DNA from: Brachionus manjavacas
Taxonomy: Eukaryota > Rotifera > Eurotatoria > Ploima > Brachionidae
Assembly (NCBI GenBank): GCA_019054805.1
Contig: JAHQIY010000017.1
Location: forward strand, 62,001 to 126,000
Direction: 5' to 3'
DNA: 64,000 bases
The notes below the pieces were generated by a model. That model was not told the DNA's origin. It saw only the letters and a program-made list of their open reading frames with translations, and did no database searches. This document shows positions 12,401 through 22,352 of the stretch, in pieces (the stretch's first letter is position 1; every line of letters begins with the position of its first letter). Made by a program: the position numbers and the translations under genes.

Positions 12401-14371
12401 ACGATATGACATCAATGGTTTATTTAAGATACAAGACTACACCGCCGATTTAGACTCATACATGCCCAACATAGCCAACGAGTCCGGAACAAACTTGGCT
12501 GTCCGAGAGCACAGAAAAGTGTATGCAACAATGGCAGGAACGGACCGCTTGGATTTTAAAATGACAGCTGTTCTATTTCTTAAGTTCGGAGTTCCAGCAA
12601 TTACCGAAAGCGATTTTTTCCGACCTGAAAATTTAGTTCAAAACTTTGCTGATCTTTTCGGAATAGATGCAAGCCGAATCAGAAGAGTGAACATAATTGG
12701 CGAAAGTAGACGCAAAAGACAAACTCAAGGCATCAAGTTCGTTGAGCTTATTATTTACGACAATCCGTCTAATGATTCGTCAATGACACCTGAGGACGAA
12801 CAATCCGAACTAAGTCTAAACGAACTCTATGCAAATGTGACAAACTGGTACACAACTGGACAATTACAACAAATGGCCTCAGACAAACTCAATGTAACAC
12901 TTTCATCACTACAGGCTGAAAAGCCACTGTCAGACTCAGCAAATGAAATTAAAAAATTGGACAAAATTAGAATGGTCCAAGATGCGGACAATTGCAGAGA
13001 ACAATCACCATGTCTAACTCAGCCAATTCTTGTCGTTTTAGATGAATCTGTAATTAGCAGCAACAAAAATAATTTTTCTTTTAAAAATAATTTTTTTGTT
13101 TTAGAATAGAACAGTGACAGGCCTAGGATCGTCAACAAATCCATGGAAAATAAGAGCCAAAATAGTGTCGAGCACAAACCTAAATTCGGAAATAATTTTT
13201 GAAACTGAAGCAACCCTAGGAGATGATGGTTTTGTTCAGTTTGCCAAACTCGGCTTGTCACAAGTCACCAATAGCTTTAGACTTGAATTCGAGCTAGTCG
13301 CTCCCGAAGCAATTTCCAAGTACGCATTAAATTAGATTAGATTTTCTTGAAAAAAATTCTAAATTTATTCGATTCAAGTCCAAACATTGCCTCAATTCAA
13401 CAAAAAGCCATTTCTTGTAGCCAAGCTGTTCTAGATTTACAACACATGGACAATCAGCTAATAGTGGACACTGGCGAATTGTTCAATTTGACTGTTTTAA
13501 TTGTTGACAAATATACACAAGTGGCAGTCAACAACATTTCTTGGCGAGTAAGAATCGTTCAGAGTTTTTTTTTTTTTTTTTTTTTTTATTATTAAATAAA
13601 TAAATAAATTTTATTATTTTATTGTTTAGAATCATGAATGGAGAGCTGCAGTTAGAGTGTACAACTTGCCCAACAATCAGCCCACCGGCTCTCTAACATC
13701 CAGTTCAAATTTGGTCGAGATCGATTTGGAAACAAAAAGTGTAAAAATAGTAGACCTATTTTTGGACTCGCCTGGAATGTTCGTAATCGAAGTTACAATC
13801 ATTTCAACTGAAAAAGAGTACATACTTAACAAAAAATCAAATGTAATACTTGTTAAATTGGCTACACAATCAATAGCTTTAAGTGAATTGGAGCCTCCTA
13901 ATCTTTTTCTAAAATTTGACCAAAATATTACGCAAAATTCTGAAATGATTGAGGTCTACAAAGCAATAATCTACAATAGCTTAATAGCTAAGCATGATTT
14001 GCATCTAACAAGAGCGATTTCAGTCTATGATTTTAATATGGCTAATCTGGCTTTTTCGTCGAGCTCAGATCCCACTTCTTTGGTCACTGAACTAAACAAT
14101 GGATTTGTCTTGGTAGATGGAGTAAATTTAGCTGAGGCAACATTGAACGATCAGAGTGTGGACGTTAAAGTCCTTACTATTGTCGATGATGGCAATTTGG
14201 ATGGTAGCATTGGCGGCACCTCAAGTAGTGCTTTTACACTAGAGGTAAATTTTCCAAAATTCATCTAACTGTAAAACCAATGTTAATTCTAAAATATTTT
14301 AGATAAAACAAATGATGGTATTCAGTGTGACACTTGTGTTCAATATTTTACTTTTCATGCATAAATTTTAA
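1..14371 (+). CDS. PKHD1L1: Fibrocystin-L (PKHD1L1)-like giant membrane protein, 5'-partial
   Basis: Large single-pass or tail-anchored cell-surface protein of the fibrocystin family; its molecular role is poorly defined (in vertebrates it is a surface-coat protein). I see 33 exons: 1-63, 124-466, 529-678, 752-900, 960-1166, 1221-1409, 1472-1714, 1770-1854, 1924-2069, 2125-2244, 2299-2398, 2449-2577, 2633-2767, 2818-2942, 3000-3141, 3200-3380, 3444-3554, 3614-3750, 3809-4150, 4208-5170, 5238-5481, 5539-5693, 5754-5948, 6015-6139, 6211-6395, 6451-6604, 6668-8481, 8974-10235, 10309-13049, 13105-13319, 13379-13547, 13630-14244, 14303-14371. They sum to 12003 nt (4000 residues plus stop), every junction keeps frame and every intron is GT-AG. 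Domain order is PA14, Cys-containing modules, 11 IPT/TIG, two G8 and beta-helix repeats, then a hydrophobic C-terminus. This matches PKHD1L1, roughly 4200 residues in mammals, so only a few hundred N-terminal residues lie upstream. A possible poly(A) signal AATAAA is at 14427-14432. Confidence 0.93.
2380..6604 (+). other. IPT/TIG repeat array with embedded cupredoxin-like domain (PKHD1L1-like gene)
   Basis: I count 11 IPT/TIG immunoglobulin-like repeats, recognised by the recurring start pattern S-(x)-P-x3-G...GG-T-x-(I/V)-T-I-x-G-x-(G/N)-F. Most span two exons split by introns of 50-71 nt; three consecutive repeats lie in one long exon (4208-5170). Between the fourth and fifth repeats, exon 3809-4150 encodes a cupredoxin-like sandwich (aromatic W-x-W-Q-P-P strand, S-P-G-I-Y-Y-Y near the end), an insertion known from fibrocystin-L proteins. 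A Cys-rich linker (4208-4430) follows it. Confidence 0.8.
6690..7060 (+). other. First G8 domain of the PKHD1L1-like protein
   Basis: G8 domains carry eight conserved glycines and beta-strand pairs, and occur in PKHD1, PKHD1L1, TMEM2 and CEMIP. This segment begins with W-S-S-R-F-T-W-G and P-P-A-E-G, continues with G-x-L-x-F-D and ends with G-x-L-Q-I-G-S-E before the P-F-T-H-K-A strand, the usual G8 order. It lies at the start of the 1.8-kb exon 6668-8481. Confidence 0.85.
7300..8481 (+). other. First parallel beta-helix (PbH1) region after G8
   Basis: The segment has the hallmark P-I-H-F-H motif, followed by S-F-N-R-A-V-N-I-H-G-T and E-D-G-I-E-I-G-N, which are shared by PKHD1L1 and the TMEM2/CEMIP family. 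In the latter this region carries hyaluronan-degrading activity; whether this protein has any catalytic activity cannot be read from sequence. It ends at the exon/intron border 8481. Confidence 0.8.
8538..8852. repeat. 315-bp foldback (palindromic) element in a PKHD1L1 intron
   Basis: The two ends are inverted copies. The left arm starts GCAATGTGAAATTTTAGTAC and the right arm ends with its near-perfect complement (GTACTAAAATTTTACATTGC). Pairing continues for about 50 bp and reappears further in (AAGCTCTG-x-AAAAACTCTGCA in both arms). The shape is that of a MITE or foldback transposon. AAAAAATTA occurs directly left of it and again two bases beyond its right end, a possible but imperfect target duplication. 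It sits in intron 8482-8973, the only long intron visible in this gene. Confidence 0.75.
9770..10060 (+). other. Second G8 domain of the PKHD1L1-like protein
   Basis: Starts with W-T-V-Q-E-V-A-S-R-S-W, then I-P-E-G-R-Y-V-V-V-D, L-Q-I-E-G-F-L-E-F and G-G-Q-L-I-V-G-W, i.e. the G8 strand and glycine pattern. It is followed by a second beta-helix block in exon 10309-13049, as in PKHD1L1. Confidence 0.8.
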
Positions 14372-14426
14372 ATAACTTTTTTGTTTAGTGAATACTTAGT
14401 AAAAACTTTTATAGTTTAATTTTAGA

Positions 14427-14432
14427 AATAAA
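14427..14432 (+). promoter_or_regulatory. Candidate poly(A) signal of the PKHD1L1-like gene
   Basis: AATAAA lies 55 nt after the TAA stop at 14369-14371 and upstream of the tRNA gene. It is common in AT-rich DNA, so only its position supports it. Confidence 0.4.
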
Positions 14433-14494
14433 TTTTGCATTTAAAGCTTTTTTATTAGAATTTTGGTTAAATTTTAAATCATAGGTATTATGGA

Positions 14495-14613
14495 GCAGTG
14501 ATGGCCGAGTGGTCAAGGCGTCTGACTAGAATTGAATTTCTAATCCATTTCAAAAATGGGCCACAGTGATCAGATGGGATTTTCCCGCGCAGGTTCAAAT
14601 CCTGCTCACTGCG
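14495..14613 (+). tRNA. tRNA-Ser (anticodon AGA) with a 37-nt intron
   Basis: A type II tRNA. The acceptor stem GCAGTGA pairs with TCACTGC, with discriminator G at 14613. The D-arm/A-box is TGGCCGAGTGG, the anticodon stem TCTGA/TCAGA, the anticodon AGA at 14528-14530. A long variable arm (TGGG...CCCGC) and T-arm GCAGG-TTCAAAT-CCTGC follow. The intron 14532-14568 is at the canonical position after base 37. Inside it TTCTA (14538-14542) can pair with TAGAA spanning the anticodon, and CCATTT/AAATGG forms a second hairpin, as expected for a eukaryotic pre-tRNA. A T7 run at 14616-14622 is a Pol III terminator. Confidence 0.93.
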
Positions 14614-14622
14614 AATTTTTTT

Positions 14623-16337
14623 ACACTCGTTTTTTTTTTTTTTTTAAATTAATCTTTCTATTTTTAATAAAAAATTTTCGAAAATAAAAATTATTTTTTC
14701 GTACAAAAAAAGCTTTTCTGCATAGAAAATATGAGAATATCTTAAACAATACGATTTGAGCGAAAATCAATCATAAGAACAAAAGTTCTAGCTATTTTTC
14801 ATTCAAAACAAAAATACACGCAAATATTAAGTAAACTTTCAAAATTTGTAAAAGCAAAAGAATAAAAATTGCATCTTTTGTGAAGTATTTATTTTTCAAT
14901 TAAATCTGTGAATCATTTAGTTCTCAATCAAACTCTTGAAAAAAAATGCTCAAGATTTTTCTTTAAGTTGTGCAAATTTAAATGCGAATAAGACTTGTCT
15001 TTTTTTTGTATCCTTAACTAAACTAATAAAATGAAAAAAAATGATAAGAATTTTGAAAAAAATAATCTTCACCTCAGTTAAGGCAATTAAAAAAAAAAAA
15101 AGACATAAAAAATACTTAAATTATCTATTTAAAAATTTTTAGAAATTTAAAAATAAATTAAATAAAAATCAAACTGGAAATTATAATCAAGATTATTCAT
15201 CAGAAATTTGGCAATGTTAAAATCAAATTTCACTCAGATGTTGTATATAATTCAAAATCATAAAATTAAAAAAAATTGATTTTTTGGCCATTTATTTTTC
15301 ATTTTAAAAATCGCGTTTTTAGCTGAAAAAAAAATTAATTTGACCTCAGCTAAATTTCAAATTAAAAAAACCAGGAAATTCCAATAGAAAATCTCAAAGT
15401 ATTCGATTGAATTACTTGCGGGACAACTCAATGAAATTAATCATTATTTTTTCGTCGACAAAAAATGTTGAAATCTCATTAAATTCAAATTTCAAATGAA
15501 ACATATTAATCGGAACGCAAATGTTGCAAGTTAATTTATTTTAAAAGAAAAAATTTGATTACCACCGGTTCATAAAGAAATTTATTTGCCAAAAATTTTG
15601 TTTAACATTTATTTCATATTACAAATCGCTAAATATAGATCAAGCGTTTCTTAGATTATTTCAGTTGCTATTTGTACTATTTTAATTTAACAATTGCTAA
15701 GCCTTTTGCTTCTATCTTCTATAATTAAATTTCAATTGTTTAAAAAATATTGTTTTGAAATCATGGGCTAAAATTTTAACAACAACAAAAAAGCTAAACC
15801 TTAATTTTTAAATTTAATACGAATTTGGCTTTTGACACATAAAGACGCGCGAAACTTGAGCTAAACGAATACAATTAATCAAATTTAAATAAGAGAGTTT
15901 ATTATTTTTTTTAAATTAGATTATTGAGTCTTGTTTACATCACTGATCATTCACATCGTTAAAAAAACATCAATGACAAAATATTACATCAAAGTAACAT
16001 TAAAAACCGAATTTTTAATATTTTTTTTTATAAGTTTAAAATGTTAAGTTATTTGGGGATAGAAATTATTATTTTTTTTTCTTAGACATTTGGTTCCAAA
16101 AATAAAAAAATATTTTTAAAATTTTTTTTTTCATTTGATTTAGGAATTTAGCTGTAAATTAAAAATTTAAATTAATTTTATTTTCTTGTATTTTTAGATA
16201 ATTTTTTACTAAAAATGATACACAGTGTTAGAGATAATAAAATCCCTATCTTATCAATATTCTAAAATATCACTTTTTTTTCCTAGATAAATTGGCTCGA
16301 AAATTTTTTTATGTAATTTAAAAAGTGAAATTAAAAA
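14623..16337. other. Intergenic, nothing recognised
   Basis: Very AT-rich spacer with homopolymer runs between the tRNA gene and the Rho-like gene. No ORF, RNA gene or transposon signature was recognised. The promoter of the Rho-like gene presumably lies at its right end, but no distinct element is visible. Confidence 0.6.
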
Positions 16338-17225
16338 ATGAGTTTTTTCAAATGCGTTCTAGTGGGAGCGCCGCTCTCCGGCAAGACATCGCTAATAAAC
16401 CAATTCATGAGCGGCACATTCGAAAATTCATCGTCCAACGTGCTCACTACATACAACGTAAACATGATCTACAAAATAGATTCTATTAGAAAGGATCTGA
16501 AAGAATTCGGCTACAAGGCCAATTTATCTGACACAGAAGAGAATAAAAATTACAACTTTAAAATATATGAATACAGTACAGATAGTAGATCTGGCTCTGA
16601 TTGTTTAGTCGAGAATGAATTGAATAATGTAGACGTGGTTATTTTGTGCTACAGAATAGATTCGGAAGAGAGCAAGAATTTTTTGATGAAAAATGTGTTG
16701 ACGTATGTCAATTCTCAATGGCCTAATGCTCCATGTGTTCTGGTATCATGTTGCTGCGATTTAGAGAAAACAGTTGATGATTATTTAGTAAAAAAAATAA
16801 ATCCAAAACGTCACTATGTTTGTTCATCTAAAAATAACATTATGGTTACTGAAATGTTTGTTGACTCATTTAAAATTGCTGTGCTAAACCATTTGGCCAA
16901 GAAAGATAGACTAGTCAATGATCTGGACGATTGGGTTGTATGCGAGTCTAAAACGCGTCTTGAAAGGCAATTGTTAGGATTAAATTCACCTAGAATGAAT
17001 CAAAATTTTAAAATTGTCAAAGCTTGGAAGTCAGCTAGCCGGTTTATTCTAAGCTTTTTGGCTTTTGGTTGTCTATGTATGTATTTTGTGAGCACACAAT
17101 ATTGTATTCGAAATAAAAGTCATTGTGATGAAATTTATGAGCTAAGTAAAGAAGCTTTTAATGAGTCAATTAGTGCGCTGAACGAGTCGTATCTAGGTCT
17201 TGTTCATCAAATTAAAAAATTTTAA
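16338..17225 (+). CDS. Divergent Rho-like small GTPase with C-terminal membrane anchor
   Basis: A 295-residue single-exon protein. Its N-terminal strand F-K-C-V-L-V-G and P-loop G-A-P-L-S-G-K-T (residues 10-17) align with Rho/Rac GTPases. The rest is degenerate: the G3 D-x-x-G is replaced by S-T-D-S-R-S-G, the G4 (N/T)-K-x-D by S-C-C-C-D-L, and only a G5-like C-S-S-K remains. Nucleotide may still bind but hydrolysis is doubtful (inference). Instead of a CAAX box, residues about 235-258 form a hydrophobic helix followed by N-K-S-H-C and N-E-S sites, suggesting a membrane-tethered protein. The ATG at 16338 is followed directly by the first strand. A poly(A) signal AATAAA is at 17449-17454. Family assignment is moderate; exact orthology is unknown. 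Confidence 0.75.
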   Translation: MSFFKCVLVGAPLSGKTSLINQFMSGTFENSSSNVLTTYNVNMIYKIDSIRKDLKEFGYKANLSDTEENKNYNFKIYEYSTDSRSGSDCLVENELNNVDVVILCYRIDSEESKNFLMKNVLTYVNSQWPNAPCVLVSCCCDLEKTVDDYLVKKINPKRHYVCSSKNNIMVTEMFVDSFKIAVLNHLAKKDRLVNDLDDWVVCESKTRLERQLLGLNSPRMNQNFKIVKAWKSASRFILSFLAFGCLCMYFVSTQYCIRNKSHCDEIYELSKEAFNESISALNESYLGLVHQIKKF

Positions 17226-18793
17226 TTCAAAAGAAAATAAGATTTTCTTTCAAAATTAAAGAACTATTAAAGTTCTTTTTTTTTTATAAATTAATTTTAG
17301 TTTCATCACTTTTAGATTTTTTTTTCAAAAGTGTTTGATTTTTTTTTAAAAAGGTTCGTGTAGAATTGAAATGAATCAAGCTTATTAAAAACAGTTCACA
17401 ATTGATTAGATTTTAATTGTAAATTTTGTTTTCTAAATTTATCAAAATAATAAAGTTTTAAATTAACAATTCGTTTTTATTTTCAGTTTTTAATTTTTTT
17501 TCTTTAGAAATTTAATAAAAAATCAAAAACAAAAGAATTTGTTTTTATTAATAATAAATTTTTAAGTGCTAAAATTCTCAGGGTGATATTGAGATTTTTT
17601 AATCTAGATAAAAGTTGGTTTTTAGATATGAATAATAGTCAAACAACAGAATTCTTAGACTTATTTTGCTAATCACATATTTATGAAAATTGAAATGATC
17701 AACTAATAGGTTTTTACTAGATTAGACATATTTTGACAAAAATAAGCAACAAATGATTAGCTGACTGCCCTGAACTGATCTTTAAGACATAAATATTAAC
17801 AAGTTGATATGCAAATTTACATTTAGCTTTGAGGATTTTAAATAAGTTGACAATTTTTGTTTTCATTTGAAACTGCTTTTTTTTAAAGACTTTTTTGAAA
17901 AATATCGCCGTGCTAATAAACGGATATTTATCATTTTCCTTAGTCATTCGGAACTTAAGCTTTCTAATTATTATATTAAACAGATCAAAATTAGGCTTAT
18001 TGAAATCATGAGACATTTTAGACTGGTTGTAAAATAACAAGTATTGTCACGATTCTTTTAGAAGATTTTTTTCGAAATCAATTGTTCATTTTAAAATTAA
18101 TATAAAACATTTTTAGCGATAATTATCATTTAAATGTATTTTAATGTAAAATTTTCATTTTATTAATAACAATTCAAAAAACAGTTCAAAAAATTAAGCA
18201 CGCTTTCAATTTTTTTTTAATTAGTTATTGAAAAAATTATTATAAAGCGTCAAATGAATATTGGAAATATTTTTAAAATTAAGAATATTGTCCAAGATTT
18301 TAATAATTCTAATTTTGTTCTGTTATATGTATGATTAGAAAGCTATACTACCAAATGGGAAGAAATAATAAAAAAATGAATTCAAAGTCAATCCGTATTT
18401 TGGAGCAAAAAAATGATGTTTATAATTAACAATTTATTTAATTAAAAAACTTTGAATAGCAAATAAATAGGCTTGTTAAAAAAAAGAAAGCAAATGCATG
18501 ACTAGATTCTTCAAAAGGATTAACATTCAGAAGGAAATTATTAAATTAAGGCAGAATGAATTTTTATAAATTATTCAAGACATCAACTGATAGCAAAAAA
18601 AAAAATTATTCAAAGTCTTTAATAAAAAGTTGCCAATTAGTTATTTTAATTTGTTAATTTGATAAAAAATTATTTTATTAAAAAAAATAATAAATTTTAA
18701 TATTTCAAGTTTCAATTTTATCTAATTATTAGTTTAGAAATAAATATTTAATTTATTTTCTAACTTAATTATAGAGTAGAACACAAATTTTGT
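17226..18793. other. Intergenic; one unexplained minus-strand ORF
   Basis: Holds the 3' UTRs of the flanking convergent genes and AT-rich spacer. A 107-codon minus-strand ORF (17717-18040) is longer than expected by chance at this base composition, but it has no motif I recognise, and no intron-linked partner exon was found. Confidence 0.5.
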
Positions 18794-21700
18794 TTAAAAT
18801 GTTGGACTAATTGCATTTTGAGTTTTTCTGACATTATTCTGTGCCATTAGTAGCTTAAATTTTTTCAATATTTCTTCATCAGTGGCAATCAATTGCTCTT
18901 TAGTTGGTTTTTTCTCTTCCTTTATTTTCTTATTTTTCTGCTGATTAGCATATTCATTATTTTCATTCTTTTTGCTATTAGCTTCAGACCTATCGCACAA
19001 AATCTTTTTCATTGAACTCCAAGGTAAATCCATTAAGCATAATATTAAAAGAATAAGACCAACTATGCTAACTGAAATGGCCAAGGCACTTTTTCTGCCG
19101 TCTTCGAGAGCATTCGGAATTTCTTGAATTTTATATATAATTTTACATTTAATTTAATTAAAAAAATTGATTTAATTTACCAATTTCACAATTTCTTCCT
19201 TTATAAAAAGGAGTGCATTCACACGTGTAATTGTTGACCTTATTGTGACAACTAGCTCCGTGTAAACAGGGCACACTGTTGCAATTGTCAACCATAATCT
19301 CACATAAAGAACCTTGGTAACCGGGCTCACATATGCACAAAACTCGTCCACTATTTATAAAACAAGTTCCATTATTTTGACATTGGTCATCATTTATACT
19401 ACATTTTACTATGATAGCAAATTAAAATAAAATTATTAAAAAAAAAAAGTTAATCAATTACATTGTGCTTCGCATATATAGCCCTTTTTAGTCATACCAG
19501 AGTCATCATTGATCTCGTACTCAAAAGTTGCTGAATCGTTATTGCGCAAAAAAGACTTGGTTTTTTTAAGGCTGGTAAAATTTTCTTTCATATATCCGAA
19601 TGGATGATAGACATGGCTGCTCCAAGACCAAATTCTTTTGTTTTCAGTATCCAAAACCAGATCTGTCCAAAAACTGTTCGTGTACTTGTTGCCTTTGAAC
19701 CAAAATGAAAATGAAATTGTTTCTGCCAGAGACTCAAAAGCTATTAAGTGAGTAATAGCTTCGGTTGCATTGTGCTCGTAGGTGCATGCATCGTAAGCTT
19801 CTTTCCAATTTGAATCCGTCGAATTCATAAAAAAATAGCATCCATTGTTTATACGCTGATAATTTTCTGGACATTCATCAAAGCTGGCTTTGAAAAAAAA
19901 ATATTTGGAAAATTTTTTTTCAAATAAATTATTTTTTCAAGTGTTTTTGTTTGCTCAAAAAAGGTTTATTGATTAAAGATTGACAAAAAACATGTCAGGA
20001 AAGTTAAAATTGAAAAATATTTTGCACATTAACAAACTAACATTTTATGTTTGCCTCAACTCTTGGTTGGATTTTCCAGTTATTAAAAAGCTACTAGACC
20101 GTTCTCGTAAAATAGTTTGTTTTTCCATTTTTATTCAAAGGATAAATTAGAAAAATTCAATTTAGAAAAAAGTTTTTTTGTTGACAAAATGAAGATGTCA
20201 AAGTTGCCAGTAATTTCTATTAACTAGTTTTAACATATTCGTTTTTCTATCATTTTAGAATCTAATAAAAATTAAAAGAACATGAAATGCGTGCTAAATT
20301 AAATGAGCAAATTTTTTTCGAAAAATTGTACTAATTTTTATTTTCTCTAATGCATTGAAGTTGACACAATATCTAATGCCCAATTTATTAAGGAGATAAT
20401 CACTTTTTTGCACAAATTTCTTTTTTTTTCACCAAATAAAATTTTAAAAAATCACCTCATGTATAAAATTAATTCATTTAAATAAAATATTTTTTTGAAT
20501 CTAAAAACTCTCTTTTTTTTTAAATAATAGAATATTTTTTGGTGAAAAAAAAAGGTTGCCAAAATGAAACAATCGATTAATCTTTTGAAATGTTTTACGA
20601 AATGATCGATACGAATCAACAAATTGCCATTGTTACTAAATTTTATTTCAACCAGTATTTCACTTTGAATAATAGTATCAAAAAAGTTAAGCTAAATAAA
20701 GCTGAATGTCAATTTAGTAAGTGTACTTGTAAAGCTTATTTTAAGGATATAGGAATGAAGAAAAAACGTGGTAGAAAAGCAAAAGCAAAAGATTGGTTTT
20801 TCAAAGATACTAATTAGATTAAAAACAATTTTTTATACGTTTAGTGATTTTTTATATTAAAAAGAAATTTATACAATAAATGATTTTTTATAACACAAGA
20901 ATAATTTCTAAATAAAAGAATATTTTTTGGTGAAAAAAAAGATTGCCATTTATTAAGCACTCGAAAAATAAAGAGCTCTTTAAATTTAATCTAAAATTAT
21001 TTAAATTTATTCCTTTTTAGTTAATTTGTTCACAAATAGAATTAAATTTTTTATTTTCATGTATTTTTAGTTTTTTTTATTAAAAATTAATTTATATTTG
21101 ATTTTGTCTTAAATTAGATGACTTTTTTAACAAAAATGTCAAAAAGTAATATGTCTTTTTAATTTAGCGTTAATTAAGTTTTTCTGTATATTAATACTTA
21201 AGATATTATATTTAAAATTTTGTGGTACTAGATCTAGATTTCTATTGTTAAAGCACTAAAAAATAATAATATTGAAAATAATGATAATAAAACTTTTAAA
21301 GTAATTTCAAGTCTAGTTACTTTGTTTAGACTTGACGAATATTTATGATTTCTTGACAAATTACAGCTAAGATATTTTTCTACAATCCTCATAACGAAAG
21401 CTATTAAAATTTTGATATTTATTAACAAATATTCAAAATTACTATTTCTCAAAGTTCGAAAATTAAGTGGTGTACTTCGGGTATGTGTACGTGTTTTGGT
21501 AAAAACCGAATCACGAACCCGAATACGTCAATTGGTCGTTCTAATGCTTAGACCGATAAACCAGAGATACTTGGGTAGTATCAAAAGATTGAACAAAAAT
21601 TTGTGCTAGAAGTTTTAAATATTAAATAAAAAAAAAAGGAAAAATACTTAAATTCAAATATTTTTATCGGTAAAACTAAAATGATCACCTGTTTTAGCTA

Positions 21701-22018
21701 GTCTATTTTAGTTTATCACTTAAAAAGTGTCTTGTAAAGTAGCGAGATACTTATAATTAACTTATTAAATTAAATTCTTTATTGTTTGAAAATGTAAAAA
21801 AAAATTTAAAGAAAAATTTTATTAAACAGATTCGGCTCAGCTCAGAATGGGTCAAAGTCCTTCTTTGCAGCCCAACGTAAATAATATTTTGTTTTACAAT
21901 TTACAAGATGCGTTAGGAATAGAGCCATAAAATTACCTGAAAAATCTGTAGCATTGACCAACTGTTTTGCCAATAGAAATAGAAATGCCAAAAAGCTCAT
22001 CGGTATTTTAAGATACAT
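18794..22018 (-). CDS. C-type lectin / double-EGF single-pass membrane protein
   Basis: Exons on the minus strand: 21937-22018, 19462-19887, 19181-19408 and 18794-19122. All junctions are phase 1 and the total is 1065 nt (354 residues). Exon 1 is a signal peptide (hydrophobic L-A-F-L-F-L-L-A core). Exon 2 is a C-type lectin domain beginning F-D-E-C-P-E-N-Y and ending G-Y-I-C-E; the canonical EPN/QPD sugar-binding triplet is not evident, so glycan binding is unproven. Exon 3 encodes two EGF modules (C-x4-G-x-C...C-x-C-x2-G-Y-x-G-x2-C), and exon 4 a TM helix (about residues 258-278) with a Lys/Glu-rich cytoplasmic tail. The phase-1 module borders are typical of shuffled extracellular domains. 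The 2-kb first intron is unusually long; the signal-peptide exon was assigned by phase and position and needs transcript support. Confidence 0.82.
20531..20950 (+). mobile_element. Possible transposon scrap with SWIM-like ORF and flanking direct repeats
   Basis: Within the long first intron of the CTLD gene lies a 75-codon ORF (20590-20817). It contains C-x4-K-C-T-C-K-A-Y-F and then K-K-K-R-G-R-K-A-K-A-K, reminiscent of the SWIM finger and basic tail of MULE-type transposases, but the second metal pair (C-x-H) is absent. It is bracketed by about 30-bp direct repeats of AATATTTTTTGGTGAAAAAA type (20531 and 20921). It could also be an unrelated or chance ORF. Confidence 0.35.
21474..21525. repeat. 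Compound hairpin
   Basis: TTCGGGT (21476-21482) pairs with ACCCGAA (21517-21523), and an inner CGTG...CACG arm closes around a TTTTGGT/ACCGAAT stem. It is unusually GC-rich for this spacer. No RNA family was recognised. Confidence 0.5.
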
Positions 22019-22352
22019 TTGATTTTCTAAAAGTCGAAATAAAAATCGAAATGAAAAAAAAAATAAGTAAAATTTATTATTGCTATAGCTTTTAATTAAA
22101 TATTTATTTTAAAATTTTGCTGTCATCGATTTTATACTTAGAGAAAAACATTAATAAAAAAATATAATTTATCCTTAAGTAACAAAAAATGTTCAAAATG
22201 GGTAACTTTAACCAAATAGAAAACTTTATACATATTTACACAACTAAAAATCCAAAAACGAAAAGAAAAATCGATTTTTAAAAAAAAATAAAAAAAACAA
22301 AAAGAAAAAAAAAGAAAAAAAAAAGCACCAAATTTTAACAAAATCTCTGCCA
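22019..22352. other. Short spacer between the CTLD and ENPP genes
   Basis: AT-rich, with a purine/pyrimidine-biased tract (about 22260-22325) immediately downstream of the ENPP stop codon on the minus strand. It would hold the ENPP 3' UTR and the CTLD gene promoter. Both genes are on the minus strand. Confidence 0.5.
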
